Source: Puccinia triticina (taxonomy: Eukaryota; Basidiomycota; Pucciniomycetes; Pucciniales; Pucciniaceae). From it: a DNA stretch of 64,000 nucleotides. The position numbers and the translations under genes were made by a program. The notes under the pieces are model-generated. The model had not been told where the DNA came from. It ran no database searches and saw only the letters and a program-made list of their open reading frames with translations. This document shows, in pieces, positions 31,230 to 41,669 of the stretch. The DNA lies in contig NC_070564.1 in the NCBI RefSeq assembly GCF_026914185.1, forward strand, positions 2,666,001 to 2,730,000. The letters run 5' to 3'. The first letter of the stretch is position 1; each line of letters starts with the position of its first letter.

Positions 31230-32185
31230 GTGTCGACCCGTCAAACCTCGCTACACAGTTTTTTCCAGTCCGATAGGCCTAGACCCGCCTCTGCCAACGG
31301 CGAAGACTCTAACGTCAGCAGTGACAACCCTGTCAATCGAAACTCAGCCCCGCCAGCTGGCTCTAACAACGGTGGGTCGCTACTTTACTCTACGATAACC
31401 GGGGCTGTAGAGTAAAGTAGCGAGCTGCGCCTAACATTTTTACAGTTATTGTTAACGCTAGCGCGCGGATTGCCGTGTCACGGTTATCGTAACTGGCCTT
31501 TTTTTGTACAGCCGTTACTAGTAAATTAATGTGTTATCGAGAAAATTAACATTTTATTAAGCAATTAAGGGTCAAATTGGCCCTTATCAAGCAGAGCAAC
31601 ACTTTATTGAGCAGTGAAAGGCCAAATCAGCCCTGAAATGGCCTTTTCTTGCTCAATATTTTGATAAATACCTGCTGCTCTGCCCATAGATATCGTAGCG
31701 GCCTTGGAAAAAAAAACACCCACCTGGTGCGATATCAATATCGCACCACACTTCCCCATTGCTACCGCTCTGGTTAGCGTAAAGGGACCAAAAATTGCTA
31801 CGATAACGTTACGATATTGATAACCGTAAAGTAGCGACCCACCGTTGGCTCTAACGGAGTCGCGGAACTGTTCGACCAGTTGTTCAGACAAACCGGCAAT
31901 ACCGCGGACCCCGGTCATCGAGACCCAGCGATAGCTCAAGCAGCTCCAGCAGCCCCGGCCATTGATCCTGCACTCTTGGCTACGACTAGCCGGCCTGCTC
32001 ACCCAACGGTTGCTAGGTTGATCACCAATATCCGATCCCGCAAGACCTCTTTAGCAAGAGGCTCTACTGCTGACGTCAAAAGGCAGCTTACTCTTGGCGA
32101 CCCCATCCGGCTCAACAGCACGGTGAGAGGAACTTCGCCTGAAAGCGCCGAGTCCATAATTGTTATTACGGAACCGACGGGTTAG
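31230..32185 (+). pseudogene. G2 leader ORF, interrupted by a 479-bp MITE
   Basis: An ATG at 31230 opens a Ser/Asn/Pro-rich frame (DRPRPASANGEDSN) that enters the MITE at 31368 and closes within it. After the MITE, an Ala/Pro-rich frame (ELFDQLFRQTG, then IAQAAPAAPAIDPALL, PTVARLITNIRSRK) runs to TAG at 32183-32185. When the MITE is discounted the two parts are adjacent leader coding sequence. No known domain. The next ATG (32196) follows 10 bases after this stop. The function is unknown; the position corresponds to the small leader ORFs of elements A and B. Confidence 0.5.
31359..31855. mobile_element. 479-bp TIR MITE in the G2 leader, 9-bp TSD
   Basis: The element is 31368-31846. GGCTCTAAC at 31359-31367 and 31847-31855 is an exact 9-bp duplication. 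TIRs of 21 bases are perfect: AACGGTGGGTCGCTACTTTA(C) and its complement. CTACTTTACTCTAC and GTAGAGTAAAGTAG near the left end form an additional hairpin, and GTTATCG/CGATAAC words recur inside. A 9-bp TSD again fits a Mutator-like MITE, different in ends from those at 4160 and 14811. Confidence 0.92.
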
Positions 32186-32195
32186 TCATACTTAA

Positions 32196-32849
32196 ATGCC
32201 TCCCCCAAAGAAAACCGAGAAAACCAGCAGTAACACCGGATTTCATTCCTCTTCTACTAGGTCCGCGAAACCTTCCCTCGTCCCAGCCGGCGAATTTAAG
32301 CGCGGCAGCGGCCCGCCGAGGGTGGAATCCCACGACGGAACTGCTCCTGCAGACCCACCTACGCTTCAAGCAGGCGTTCTTGGAGGCGCGCGCGGGCAAC
32401 AACCAGGAGGCGATGATCCTCCTGCGGGACCAAGCGATCACGACGCACAACAGTCTCGAAAGACTGATCAGCCGGGAGATCCTCTTGTTGCTAACCAAGG
32501 GATGGAACCCTCACGTGACTCACCCAAACCACCCAGCAAATCGTCAGCCAAAACATCCGGCGAACGATCCGGCGAGCATTCCGCGCAGCCGAGCCCGGGG
32601 CCAAAACCGCCAAGCAGTCTCTGCACGCCAGCGGGCCCCCCCGCCAGCAGCGCCTCCGGCAAACGACCAGCAGGAAGCGGCTCCGCGAGCAGCACGACTC
32701 CGACCGGACCAAACCGGGCCGGGCCAGAACGGCCGCATGAGGGGCAGACGCAATTACAGGACGTCCACATGAGTCAGACCATCCAGGGCGGTTACCAGTC
32801 AATCGACCAGGCTCGAACCAGAAACAACAGGAATCAGCAGCACCACTGA
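32196..32849 (+). CDS. G2 leader ORF in the overlapping frame (low complexity)
   Basis: 217 codons from ATG 32196, rich in Pro, Ser, Gly and Lys (for example PPSKSSAKTSGERSGEHSAQ), with no recognised domain. It overlaps the next ORF completely in a different frame. The offset between the two frames is the same (+2) as in elements A and B, where the equivalent frame leads into gag. Downstream, a frame starting about 32882 (EIEKVVDGNTHQMLSYTTST) continues in coiled-coil style. Whether this ORF is translated is inference. Confidence 0.5.
   Translation: MPPPKKTEKTSSNTGFHSSSTRSAKPSLVPAGEFKRGSGPPRVESHDGTAPADPPTLQAGVLGGARGQQPGGDDPPAGPSDHDAQQSRKTDQPGDPLVANQGMEPSRDSPKPPSKSSAKTSGERSGEHSAQPSPGPKPPSSLCTPAGPPASSASGKRPAGSGSASSTTPTGPNRAGPERPHEGQTQLQDVHMSQTIQGGYQSIDQARTRNNRNQQHH
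32380..32772 (+). CDS. G2 upstream ORF with Arg-rich tail, homologous to the A/B pre-gag ORF
   Basis: The first Met is at 32380 but the frame is open further upstream, to at least about 32197. The segment FKQAFLEARAGNNQEAMILL, RDQAITTHNSLERL lines up with FNDQFDLFVRAREAQNLRTR, MILSQAATTQDMIED of element B and the matching part of A. All three then have a Pro/Gln-rich middle and an Arg/Gly-rich C-terminus (here GQNGRMRGRRNY). A basic RG tail suggests RNA or nucleoprotein binding (inference). It is nested in the frame of the 32196-32849 ORF. Confidence 0.55.
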   Translation: MEARAGNNQEAMILLRDQAITTHNSLERLISREILLLLTKGWNPHVTHPNHPANRQPKHPANDPASIPRSRARGQNRQAVSARQRAPPPAAPPANDQQEAAPRAARLRPDQTGPGQNGRMRGRRNYRTST

Positions 32850-33179
32850 CTCTGGTAGATGCCAGTAGTATACTCAAGCAAATGTTTGCTGAGATCGAGA
32901 AGGTTGTTGATGGTAATACTCACCAAATGTTGTCCTATACTACCTCTACCCTTAATTCCCTTGTTAAGTCTGTTCATAAAGAAGTTTCTACCCCCCTTTC
33001 TAATAATGTTCACCTCCTGAAAGACATCATCTCCGATAATTCTAAAGCTGTAAAATTTTCTCTGGCTGGTCTCTCTACTATAAGCAATTCCATATCTACT
33101 TCTATTTCTACTTCAGTCGCCCCCGTTGCCGAGACTGTTAGAACTATGGGTACAAGGTTAGACGAATTGGTGTAAGCCC

Positions 33180-33420
33180 CCTCCTTTGGGGTCTTACAAT
33201 GCCTTTCACAAGTCCTGTCACAACCATCAGTACTTAGTCTGAGTTCCCCCTTGCCCTTTCCTAGCCAGTAGAGATCCCGGACCCCTTTCATCTCTCTACT
33301 GTGCTAGGTAAGTCTTCTCCTTCTCATTTCTCTTCCTCTTCATGTTTCCCTTCTAGTTGTACTTACTCCAGAGAGATCCCGGACCCCTTTCATCTCTCTA
33401 CTTTGCCAGCTCCCTGAAAT
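33180..33420 (+). repeat. Direct repeat GAGATCCCGGACCCCTTTCA in the G2 leader
   Basis: A 30-base string starting GAGATCCCGGACCC and ending ATCTCTCTACT occurs at about 33271 and 33372. The stretch is C/T-rich with splice-like words (CTAGGTAAGT near 33304) and no coding frame, so it may be an intron or an RNA regulatory region within the element. Confidence 0.55.
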
Positions 33421-33520
33421 ACAGTACCGTTGGAACTAGAACTGTCCAAGCCTCGAGCTCCGCCCCCTTTCGAGCCTCCGCCCAACGGTCCAGTGAAGAG
33501 CTCCAAGCGAGCTCTTACAC

Positions 33521-33958
33521 TTGGAGGAAGCTTTAGGACGAGTCAAGCTTGATTCCCCTGGTGATAAGTTGGCCGAAACAGAGCGCAATCTTAAAGAGTT
33601 TGTACAGAATGCACTGGATATCACGGTCTCCGACTTAATTAGCCGCGAGCCCAGTGATCCAAAACTCATCCATGAGATACAGGGCATCAGCGCGAGGTTA
33701 TTCGAGCTGGAGAGTCATATCCTGAAACTCTCCGCCCCGGTAACTGCTAATCCAAGTGCTGCCAGTTTCTCCAATGATCTGGCGAAGGATCTGATGGAGA
33801 GGTTAGAAGCGGGTTTCAAGCAGTTACAGGGTGCTCTTCTCCGGAAGAGCCATGCCACCAGCGAGTCTACCCTTGGGGAAGAGGTGGAGCAGAAGCTTGA
33901 AGAGCAAAGCGAAAACCAGCGAATTGATTTTCTGAATTTGAGTGGGAAAATTGATTGA
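33521..33958 (+). pseudogene. G2 gag N-terminal coiled-coil extension, separated by one stop
   Basis: Frame of 145 codons, helical and charged (EEALGRVKLDSPGDKLAETE, KDLMERLEAGFKQLQGALL), ending in TGA at 33956-33958. The very next codon is the ATG of gag-pol in the same frame. A and B have a comparable coiled-coil segment (ESCVSNFKEVLNDSILDLF..) joined to gag. I therefore read the TGA as a nonsense change, or a natural restart point, in a longer gag. Confidence 0.6.
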
Positions 33959-36900
33959 ATGATGAGCCAATATCGGGCTGAGGGCGCTAGGTTGAGGGAG
34001 GAGATTGCAGTGCTCACCAGTACTGTTCAGACTTTGTCAACCGCGAACTCTGGCCGAGATCCTCCTCCTCATCTGCCCACGGGCCCCGCACGGCAAGTAC
34101 GCCGCGAAGACAGCGGTGTAGACCCGGAACTCAAAAAGCGCCTCAATCTCGCCATCGCGAAGACGGACTGGCCTAGCTTTTCAGGCGAGGGCGAGTACGA
34201 TCATCTTTGTTTTGTGCAGTGGATTGACACCGCACATCGTGATAGTCACGTAGACGATGAGGTTATTATCCTTGAACTACTGACTATGCTTACGGGCACG
34301 GCTCTCTCTTGGTATGAGACTATGCGGCTCACGCACCACAACAACTCTTGGTCTTTCTGGAGAGAGGAGATTTGTAAAAAGTTTGGACATTCCGCGTGGA
34401 AGCGGAAAAAGCAGAATGCTTTCACAGCGGATCAATTTGTACCTGGCGAGTCCGAGCCAGCGCAATGGGTGACACAGCATTATAACCGACTAAAGTGCTT
34501 TGAACCCAACATTGATCAAGAGTCCCTGAATTTTAAACTCTTGAACCTCATGGATAACGAGGTAGAATACGCTGCCAAAAACGCGATGAAGCGGCCGGAT
34601 GCCGACCTCAGTAGCTTCATTAATGCACTGGAGGATATTTGTGACAAAACGCGGCTCGGCCGGCGGCGCTTTCCCCTGAAGGTGGTCCCTCCTATCGCCT
34701 CCAAACCTACGGGTCAATCTTTAGATAAAACTAAAACTCCATCCTCCGATATTAAATGTTTTACCTGCAAGGAAACAGGGCACACCGCTTGTAAGTGCCC
34801 TAAGAATGTCAATGCGGTGGATGACGGCGATGAGGCAGAAGCCGCCGCGGAGCAGGGTAGCGACCCTGAAGATGATGGGCCAATTATCGGTGCCATATCA
34901 TCTGGCGCGGATGTTGTAGGCACGACACGCGGCAAGAATAACCTTGTGCAGATGACCTGCTGCAAAAAAGAGTGTTTCGTTTTGTTGGATAGCGGCGCTG
35001 TGCGCTCGGTGGTAGGGAAGATGTACCTGGCGCGATTTTGCCCGGGCTGGGAAAAGTTCATTCTCCCAATACAGCCTGGAAAATTCCATAGTGCGTCTGG
35101 GGCGCTGATACCGTTAGGAGTTGTCAATATTCGACTTGTCCTGAAAGATGTCAGGATGGTTATGAAGTTCGTGGTCGTGGACAATATGACCTCCCGCTAT
35201 TTCATTGTCGGTAATGACTACTTGGTCCATTACAAGATATCCTTGCTAAATACGGAAAAACACCAATTCACTATTGGCAGGAAGGTTTTTGATTTCGACA
35301 AATCAATTAACACCGTGGCACCGGAGATGGATGGCGGAGTGAGCTTTGAGGGTGAGGTCCTACGCGACTCCAAAATTAGTGAAGACCTCACACTTTCTCA
35401 ACGGGCTGATCTCGTGCTCGCTTTATCGGAGAACAAAGAGGCTTTCGCCACACTGGACCAACCTTTTGGTTCCATTAAAGGCCACGAGGTGCAAATAACA
35501 CTTACTGTGGAGAAGCCTTACCCTCTGGCTCTCCGGAAATCTCCATACCCGGCAAGTCCGCGAACCAGAGCGGCTATCGAGGAACATATAGCTCTCCTTG
35601 TCCGCATGGGTATCCTGCGTAAAGTCGGCTCCAACGAAGGGGTTTCGATCACGACGCCAGTGATCATTGTCTGGAATAAAGAGAAGTCCCGGCTAGTGGG
35701 TGATTTTTGTGCTCTGAATACCTACACAACTCCGGATAGGTACCCAATGCCCAAAATCACAGAGTCCCTGACCAAGTTACATGGGGCCAGGTTCATAACG
35801 TGCATGGACGTCCTGAAAGGGTTCCATCAGAACTCTGTGAGCAAAGATAGCCGACAGTTCCTGCGGATCATTTCGCACATGGGGATTCACAAGTATCTTT
35901 GCATGCCGTTTGGCATCAAAAATGCTCCTTCTCATTTCCAACGTATGATGGATTTGGAGTTCCGCTTGGAACTGAGCCAGCTGTGGCTTATTATTTATAT
36001 TGATGATATAATCATTTTCACTGAAACCTGGGAGGAGCATGTTCTTAAGCTCCGAATTATACTGCGGAAGGTCAGGGATATGGGGATGAAGATTTCCTTG
36101 ACGAAGTGCTCTTTTGGGTTCTCGGAGCTTAAGGCGCTAGGCCACATCGTTAACGGTCTGTTGTTGGGCATTGACCAACATCGCATGGCAGCTGTACTCC
36201 TGAAGCCTATACCTACAACGGTTAAGGAGTTGCAGTCCTTCCTGGGGTTTGCAGGGTACTACCGGCTACATATCAAGGACTTTAATCTTATGGCGTCCTG
36301 CCTGTATAAAATCTGTAGCCCAAACGTTGGTTTCGAGATGACTCTGGAGCGGGTGGAGGCGTACAAAGCTCTGCGGGTAGCATTGACTACCGCCCCGCTT
36401 TTATTTCACCCGGATCCCTGTCGACCTTTTTTGCTATACGTTGACGCGTGCATGGATGGCATTGGGGCTGCGCTGCATCAGGTTCAGATGGTGGGTGATA
36501 AAGAGCAAGAAGGCCCTATTTGCTTTATCTCCCGACAACTGAAGGAGTCGGAAAAGAAGTATGGCGCCTCTCAGTTGGAGTGTCTTTGCCTTGTTTGGGC
36601 CCTGGAAAAGCTCTATTACTATTTGGACGGTTGTGTATTTACTTTCATTACTGACTGCGTGGCGCTGAAATCGCTGTTGAATATGAAAACACCAAGCTGG
36701 CATATGATGCGGTGGCAGATATCAATTCAGGAGTGGAGAGGATCCATGACCATTGTCCATCGCGATGGACTAGTTCATAAGAACGCGGACGGCTTGTCTC
36801 GCTGGGCCCTTCCTAACAATAAAGACAACCCGGCCGCAGATGGGGAAGACTCCCCAAGGGAGGTGCCTATAATGGCGATAAGTGTTAGCGGATTGGCCGA

Positions 36901-38599
36901 TGAGTTTTGGGATTCGGTGGAGCAGAGTTACAACAGCAATCCTAACACAGCTGCCTTGGTTGGTATTTTGCGGTCTAAACACTCGCAACCGGACCTCGTG
37001 GCCCGGCTAGGAGAACCGTGGAAGGCTAACTTTGCGGCGGGGAGGTTCCTGCTGTTGGATAGTCTATTATACCACCGCACCGGGAATCATTGTGCCCTGG
37101 TTCTAGTCAATGAGGATCATATTCGTACTATGCTCCACGAGTGCCATGACAATGTCGCGGCAGGGCATTTCTCTAAGGACCGCACTGTGGAGCGCCTGCG
37201 CGCGTTGGCTTGGTGGCCCGGGTGGACTGTTAGAGTAGACCAGTACTGTTCTAGTTGTGACCGCTGTCAGAAGGCGAACCGCGCGACGGGCAAGCGTTTT
37301 GGGCTCTTGCAGGCCATTGAGGAGCCCAAACAACGCTGGGAAGTCATCAATATGGACTTTGTCACGGCTCTTCCGCCGGGGGGGAAGGATAGTTACAATG
37401 CGGTCTTGGTGGTCGTGGATCGATTCTCCAAGCGCGCTCGTTTTCTTCCGTGTTATAAGGATAACACCGCATTGGATGTGGCTTTGATTTTTTGGGGTTC
37501 CATAATTCATGACGTTGGGTGCCCTAGGGTTATTATTACTGATTGTGACCCGAAGTTTACGTCGGAGTTCTGGCAAAGTTTGTTCCAGCTTATGGGGACC
37601 AAGCTGTCCTTCTCGACAGCGTATCACCCTCAGACGGACGGTCTGGCGGAGCATATGATCCAAACCCTTGAGGATATGATACGGCGTTACTGCGCGTTTG
37701 GATTGCAGTTTAGGGACAGCGAAGGCTATACCCATGGCTGGGTCTCCTTGCTACCCGCCCTAGAACATGCTTATAATTCGAGTGTACACTCCAGCACCGG
37801 GAAGACACCGTTTGAGCTCGAACGCGGATGGATTCCGCACATGCCGCGCGACTTAGTGTTGAGTAAATCCGTCACCCTCCATCCTTCGGCTGAACGGTTC
37901 CAGGAAATGAGGGTCAAAGCGGAGAAACAGGCAAGTGACTGCCTTGCGGATGCTGTGGCATATAACAAGGAACGGTGGGATAAGACCCACCGCGACCATG
38001 ATATTACGGTAGGCGACCGCGTGCTGGTATCTACCGTAAATTTTCAAAACTTGGTTGGCAACCGCAAGTTGAAGGACGCGTTTGTGGGGCCATTTTTTGT
38101 CAAGGCTCTCCACGGACGGAATGCAGTGGAGGTTATCCTTACGGAGGGTTTTGACCTTAAGCACCCGACTTTCCCGGTTAGCTTACTCAAGAAGTACGTG
38201 GTTTTGGGGGATCGTAGCGAGCCTCCCCCTCCCGTAGTACCAGACATGGTCCCTGACGTGTCAGAGGGCAAATTGGTGTTCCGTATCTTAGATGAGAAAT
38301 TGACCAGGGTACAGGGTCAAGATTGCCGTTTGTATTTGACGCGTTTTAAGGGGTTGTCGGCGGACCACAATAAATGGCTCCCTAAGGATGCCGTCTCCAA
38401 TGCTGAGGTGCTCCTGCGCAAGTTTCGAGCCGCGAAGCGTCGCAATCCGGGCACAACTCCTATCAGAGCAGTGCTTTTTTGGGGGGGCGAGTGTCAGCCG
38501 CCTACTAGTCCAGAAGACAAAGCAGACGTCGACAAACCACGGACCGTCGCAAGCGCTGACGGTCCGCAGACAGGTAAGAACACTAAACCTGCTACATAA
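33959..38599 (+). CDS. G2 gag-pol polyprotein (gag, PR, RT, RNase H, IN, chromodomain)
   Basis: One uninterrupted 1546-codon frame. Order: gag (DWPSFSGEGEYDHLCFVQW near 34168; WYETMR near 34310); CCHC knuckle CFTCKETGHTACKC near 34760; protease VLLDSGAVRSVVG near 34980; reverse transcriptase with [14 protein letters not shown] near 35910 and IIYIDDII near 35992-36015 (catalytic YIDD); RNase H (YVDACMDGIGAALHQ near 36437); integrase HHCC finger ([14 protein letters not shown], 37138-37270), catalytic Asp in INMDFVTALP and [12 protein letters not shown], Glu in GLAEHMIQTLED; C-terminal chromodomain (ILDEKLTRVQ, YLTRFKGLSADHNKWLP, 38285-38390). Chromodomains steer such elements to marked chromatin. 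The start follows an in-frame TGA directly. The ORF end overlaps the 3' LTR. It seems capable of producing all enzymes. Confidence 0.95.
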   Translation: MMSQYRAEGARLREEIAVLTSTVQTLSTANSGRDPPPHLPTGPARQVRREDSGVDPELKKRLNLAIAKTDWPSFSGEGEYDHLCFVQWIDTAHRDSHVDDEVIILELLTMLTGTALSWYETMRLTHHNNSWSFWREEICKKFGHSAWKRKKQNAFTADQFVPGESEPAQWVTQHYNRLKCFEPNIDQESLNFKLLNLMDNEVEYAAKNAMKRPDADLSSFINALEDICDKTRLGRRRFPLKVVPPIASKPTGQSLDKTKTPSSDIKCFTCKETGHTACKCPKNVNAVDDGDEAEAAAEQGSDPEDDGPIIGAISSGADVVGTTRGKNNLVQMTCCKKECFVLLDSGAVRSVVGKMYLARFCPGWEKFILPIQPGKFHSASGALIPLGVVNIRLVLKDVRMVMKFVVVDNMTSRYFIVGNDYLVHYKISLLNTEKHQFTIGRKVFDFDKSINTVAPEMDGGVSFEGEVLRDSKISEDLTLSQRADLVLALSENKEAFATLDQPFGSIKGHEVQITLTVEKPYPLALRKSPYPASPRTRAAIEEHIALLVRMGILRKVGSNEGVSITTPVIIVWNKEKSRLVGDFCALNTYTTPDRYPMPKITESLTKLHGARFITCMDVLKGFHQNSVSKDSRQFLRIISHMGIHKYLCMPFGIKNAPSHFQRMMDLEFRLELSQLWLIIYIDDIIIFTETWEEHVLKLRIILRKVRDMGMKISLTKCSFGFSELKALGHIVNGLLLGIDQHRMAAVLLKPIPTTVKELQSFLGFAGYYRLHIKDFNLMASCLYKICSPNVGFEMTLERVEAYKALRVALTTAPLLFHPDPCRPFLLYVDACMDGIGAALHQVQMVGDKEQEGPICFISRQLKESEKKYGASQLECLCLVWALEKLYYYLDGCVFTFITDCVALKSLLNMKTPSWHMMRWQISIQEWRGSMTIVHRDGLVHKNADGLSRWALPNNKDNPAADGEDSPREVPIMAISVSGLADEFWDSVEQSYNSNPNTAALVGILRSKHSQPDLVARLGEPWKANFAAGRFLLLDSLLYHRTGNHCALVLVNEDHIRTMLHECHDNVAAGHFSKDRTVERLRALAWWPGWTVRVDQYCSSCDRCQKANRATGKRFGLLQAIEEPKQRWEVINMDFVTALPPGGKDSYNAVLVVVDRFSKRARFLPCYKDNTALDVALIFWGSIIHDVGCPRVIITDCDPKFTSEFWQSLFQLMGTKLSFSTAYHPQTDGLAEHMIQTLEDMIRRYCAFGLQFRDSEGYTHGWVSLLPALEHAYNSSVHSSTGKTPFELERGWIPHMPRDLVLSKSVTLHPSAERFQEMRVKAEKQASDCLADAVAYNKERWDKTHRDHDITVGDRVLVSTVNFQNLVGNRKLKDAFVGPFFVKALHGRNAVEVILTEGFDLKHPTFPVSLLKKYVVLGDRSEPPPPVVPDMVPDVSEGKLVFRILDEKLTRVQGQDCRLYLTRFKGLSADHNKWLPKDAVSNAEVLLRKFRAAKRRNPGTTPIRAVLFWGGECQPPTSPEDKADVDKPRTVASADGPQTGKNTKPAT

Positions 38600-39161
38600 G
38601 CACCTTGGTGCCAAGGGGCTCGGGCATCAGCCTTGAGTGAGCAAGTGCATATTACCTGGGATCTTCTAAACGAATTCCCAGGTGGACAGATCGTAGAACA
38701 AGACCAGTGGTCATTGGACCACAAGTCAGCCCAGCACCGCTGGGGTATAAGTACTGGGGAACCTTCCTACCAAGAAGTTCCCCCAGATCAGTTACCACAC
38801 CCGCTTCCATTGTTGCATTCGACTACGCACGCCGAACACAAAAATTGGGGTTTTTACTCGATCCATCTCTTTCTCTTTCCATCCTTTCCGCACTTGACCC
38901 GACTCCCAGTTCCACTAGGTAAGTCGGGCCTTTTCCCTTTTCTCTCTTTCCTGTCCTAGACAGGACCAAATCTTCGATTCCCTTGGACTTCGGTTGTATA
39001 CGCTCAACCAGCCCCTCCAGACGGAGGCGCAGCTTTTCCTCCTTGCGCTGCGGCCAAGTCAAGCTCCGACTGACGTTGTGACAGCTGAAATCAGCTGAAA
39101 CCTTAGATCATAACTAAGGTTTATATTCAGGGTGCGGCCACAATAGAGACCCGCCCTGACA
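38492..39161 (+). repeat. 3' LTR of G2
   Basis: 670 bp, collinear with 30348-31016; most differences are transitions (for example ...GGGCGCGG vs ...GGGTGCGG), several at CpG. Preceded by TTTTTTGGGGGGGCGAG. Confidence 0.95.
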
Positions 39162-39166
39162 CCACC

Positions 39167-40875
39167 CTTGACCCCATTGATATAGCATCCGCCTCATCAT
39201 TCTATATAAGGACGGCATGCAGGGGGTTTGATGGCCGCTATGAGTCCTTGTGTTGACCACCGTTGGTGTTGCCAAGTCTGCAGTTGGATATCAGTTGGTT
39301 TCTCTTTCCCCCCAAACCTCTCCCTATCAATGTGAACCCAACATACCTGACCATTCCCTCAGAAAGGGTGGCGGAGGCTTGTGGTTGTTCTTGAGAAACA
39401 GACCGTTTGCCACCGGGCCCAAGAGCGCAGGCAAGTTGCCCGCAAAGAGAGAAAAAAGTAAATGGGGAGGAATTATCTGAAAAGATCAATCATGGCTGGC
39501 AGTTCTAAACCCGTACCGAGTGGATTCATTCGTTTGGCACAGGACTATTGAAATCAGCCTTCAAAACGGTGGCCGAAGCGTTCAAGGCTTCCCAAAAACC
39601 ACCAGCTAAGGTAGATGGAGTGGGCTTTAGAGTTCCAGCCAACCTCGGTGTTGGTCCGGCCAGGTTGCCCGCCACAGGGGCCCCACAACCCAAACAAATC
39701 ATTGAGTCACAAAAGCGTATGGTCTCTAAACCTCCACTGAATTGTCTCCCTCCGGCCGGTCATCATAGATTGCTTTTTGCCACTTCCTCGACTTCAAACT
39801 CCCAGGCCCGGCCTGCTTGCCAAAGGGCGGTTCTCTAGCAGTCACCATTGCTATAGCTCTTGGTCAATCCTGGGCCACTTACCCAAAGAGCTCAAGGAGG
39901 CCCGGGAGCTAGGCATCAGTGCCTTGGGCCATCTACTGGAACACCCCCCACACATTGTTTTGTGCGTAAGCTCATCAAGGTCGCTAAGACCAATATGTAC
40001 TGGCTGGTTTTTGCCTTGACATGAGCGCGCGGCTACGCATCTGTGGGGAACATCCTGAGTGTGTTTGGGGGCTGGGGGGCCATCATGCGGGTTGGTTGCT
40101 TTGTCCCTCACCATAACCCACATTGCCCCCCAGAGACACACCTCCATCCTCAGCGCCAGTGGCATGGCCCTTGAAGAGCGGATTCTGGAGGCCCAGGCCA
40201 CACACACAGCTTTCTTTAATTTACCTTTCTTCTCTCTAATTATTGCAATGAACATCTGTACTTGAGCTGTAGTATTAAACTTCCATTGTATCAATTCGTG
40301 GAGATGTTTCATGTTCAACAGGAAGACTCTTTTTCATATTTTTCTTCCTCTCATGTATATTCCTGCTCAGTTGTAATGGAAATCTCCCAGTGTGGCATGA
40401 CTGATTCAACAAACCAAATCTGCAGTTTTTGTGCAAATTTGGATAAATGTTTCAAAAAAATTGAGTCCAGAGAGAACAGGCTCCTGCTTTACTGAAAACT
40501 TTCTTTTTGAAAATAAAAATCCAACCTGGTTTAAATAATGCAGTCTAAACCAAGGGAGAAAATTCAATGCTGATTGATTTTGATAGGCATATGTTTTTCC
40601 CCATATGAAATATTGTTGAAATACACTATTTCATTTCATGTCCTCTTCTAATCCATCACTGTGCATTGTTGAGTTGCTCATACTTTGACAGCCAAACATA
40701 CTCAAATCTGGATTTATTTATTACTTCTTCTGCCATGAACAAATATATGGATAATGGGGTGGAGAATGAGCTGAGTTTGCCCATGGAAATTTAAAAACCA
40801 ACTATGGGCCCTTTTTCCACCAGTTGAGTTTTGATTATTGATAACAGGGAAGTTTGAAGACATGCTTTGGGTGTC
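39167..40875. other. Unassigned right flank of G2
   Basis: Several short open frames, none with a domain I recognise. The right part (from about 40260) is AT-rich and non-coding. This may be decayed transposon sequence interrupted by G2, since the left flank is equally featureless. Confidence 0.35.
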
Positions 40876-40880
40876 CATAT

Positions 40881-41664
40881 TGTGAGCCTGAGCCTCTATA
40901 GTGGCTACAGGACACAAGAAAAGGGGGGACACTGGTTGTATTTCTTGGGATAAAGAACTACAAACAGTGAGAGAGAGAGAAAGAGAAAGAAAGAGAAAAA
41001 GGAAAGAGAAATATATGATCTGGAGGGGGTCTATCTACTCCTTATAGGAGGATCCTCAAAAGTCAACTTGAATCACCTGGAAAAGTGATAAGGACAGCTG
41101 TGCCAGACCAACAGGGGCTACAGCCTCCGCGCGCACCAAGGAGACGGTGGGGGGACACAGAATAGTAATACTAATCTGCTCTGATTTTTAGACTGAGTCT
41201 AGGATTAACAGAGTAACCTGTGATCTTGAGCAGAGTTGAAGTGAAAGCAAGACAGAGGAGCAATCAAGAGACACAGAGAATCACTCTGGATAATCAAGGT
41301 TCAAAGGAAGAGTATACTTACTGTCAATAACCTAGGCGCCTGTGACGGTAGGTGTACTGGGAGCGTGGTATCCTCTTGTAGGGTCACAGTTTGCTTATGT
41401 AATTACATATGTACATGTGGTTTGGCGCGCCTGGTAGCGCTGACACGTCACAACTGTGCATGCGCGCCACAACTCAAGAACTCAGGGAAGGGGTAGAGTT
41501 ACAAAGAATCTTTAAGTTGTAACTAGGGTTAAAATTGCATGAGGAAACAGAATATGAAGTCAAAACAAAGATATCTCTTAAGATGGAAAAGATATAAAGC
41601 AATTCATATGTAAAAGTAGATAAAGGCAGACTTTAGGTCAGCTGTGATGACTCTAAGGCTGACA
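40881..41664 (-). repeat. Solo LTR of the A/B family, TSD CATAT
   Basis: Reverse orientation: starts TGTGAGCCTGAGCCTC and ends CTCTAAGGCTGACA. CATAT flanks both ends (40876-40880, 41665-41669). 784 bp, shorter than the 931-bp LTRs of B owing to internal deletions. Contains a GAGA-rich purine run at about 40967-41005 and the GGTGTACTGGGAG block shared by all family members. Confidence 0.93.
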
Positions 41665-41669
41665 CATAT

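Larger units (their letters stand above)
30343..39166 (+). mobile_element. Complete Ty3/Gypsy chromovirus-type retrotransposon G2
   Basis: The element is 30348-39161. CCACC occurs at 30343-30347 and 39162-39166, a perfect 5-bp target duplication. LTRs of about 670 bp begin TGTCAG and end CTGACA. After the 5' LTR comes a primer-binding-like TTTGGGGGCCTCATCGGGAA, also present in element A and, reversed, in B. A long leader with several ORFs precedes gag-pol, and a TTTTTTGGGGGGG purine tract precedes the 3' LTR. The two LTRs differ at about a dozen positions by eye, so the insertion is young but not brand new. Confidence 0.95.

Noticed and set aside
39540..40020. Possible host or recombinase gene right of G2
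   Set aside because: Frames are short and no domain could be recognised.
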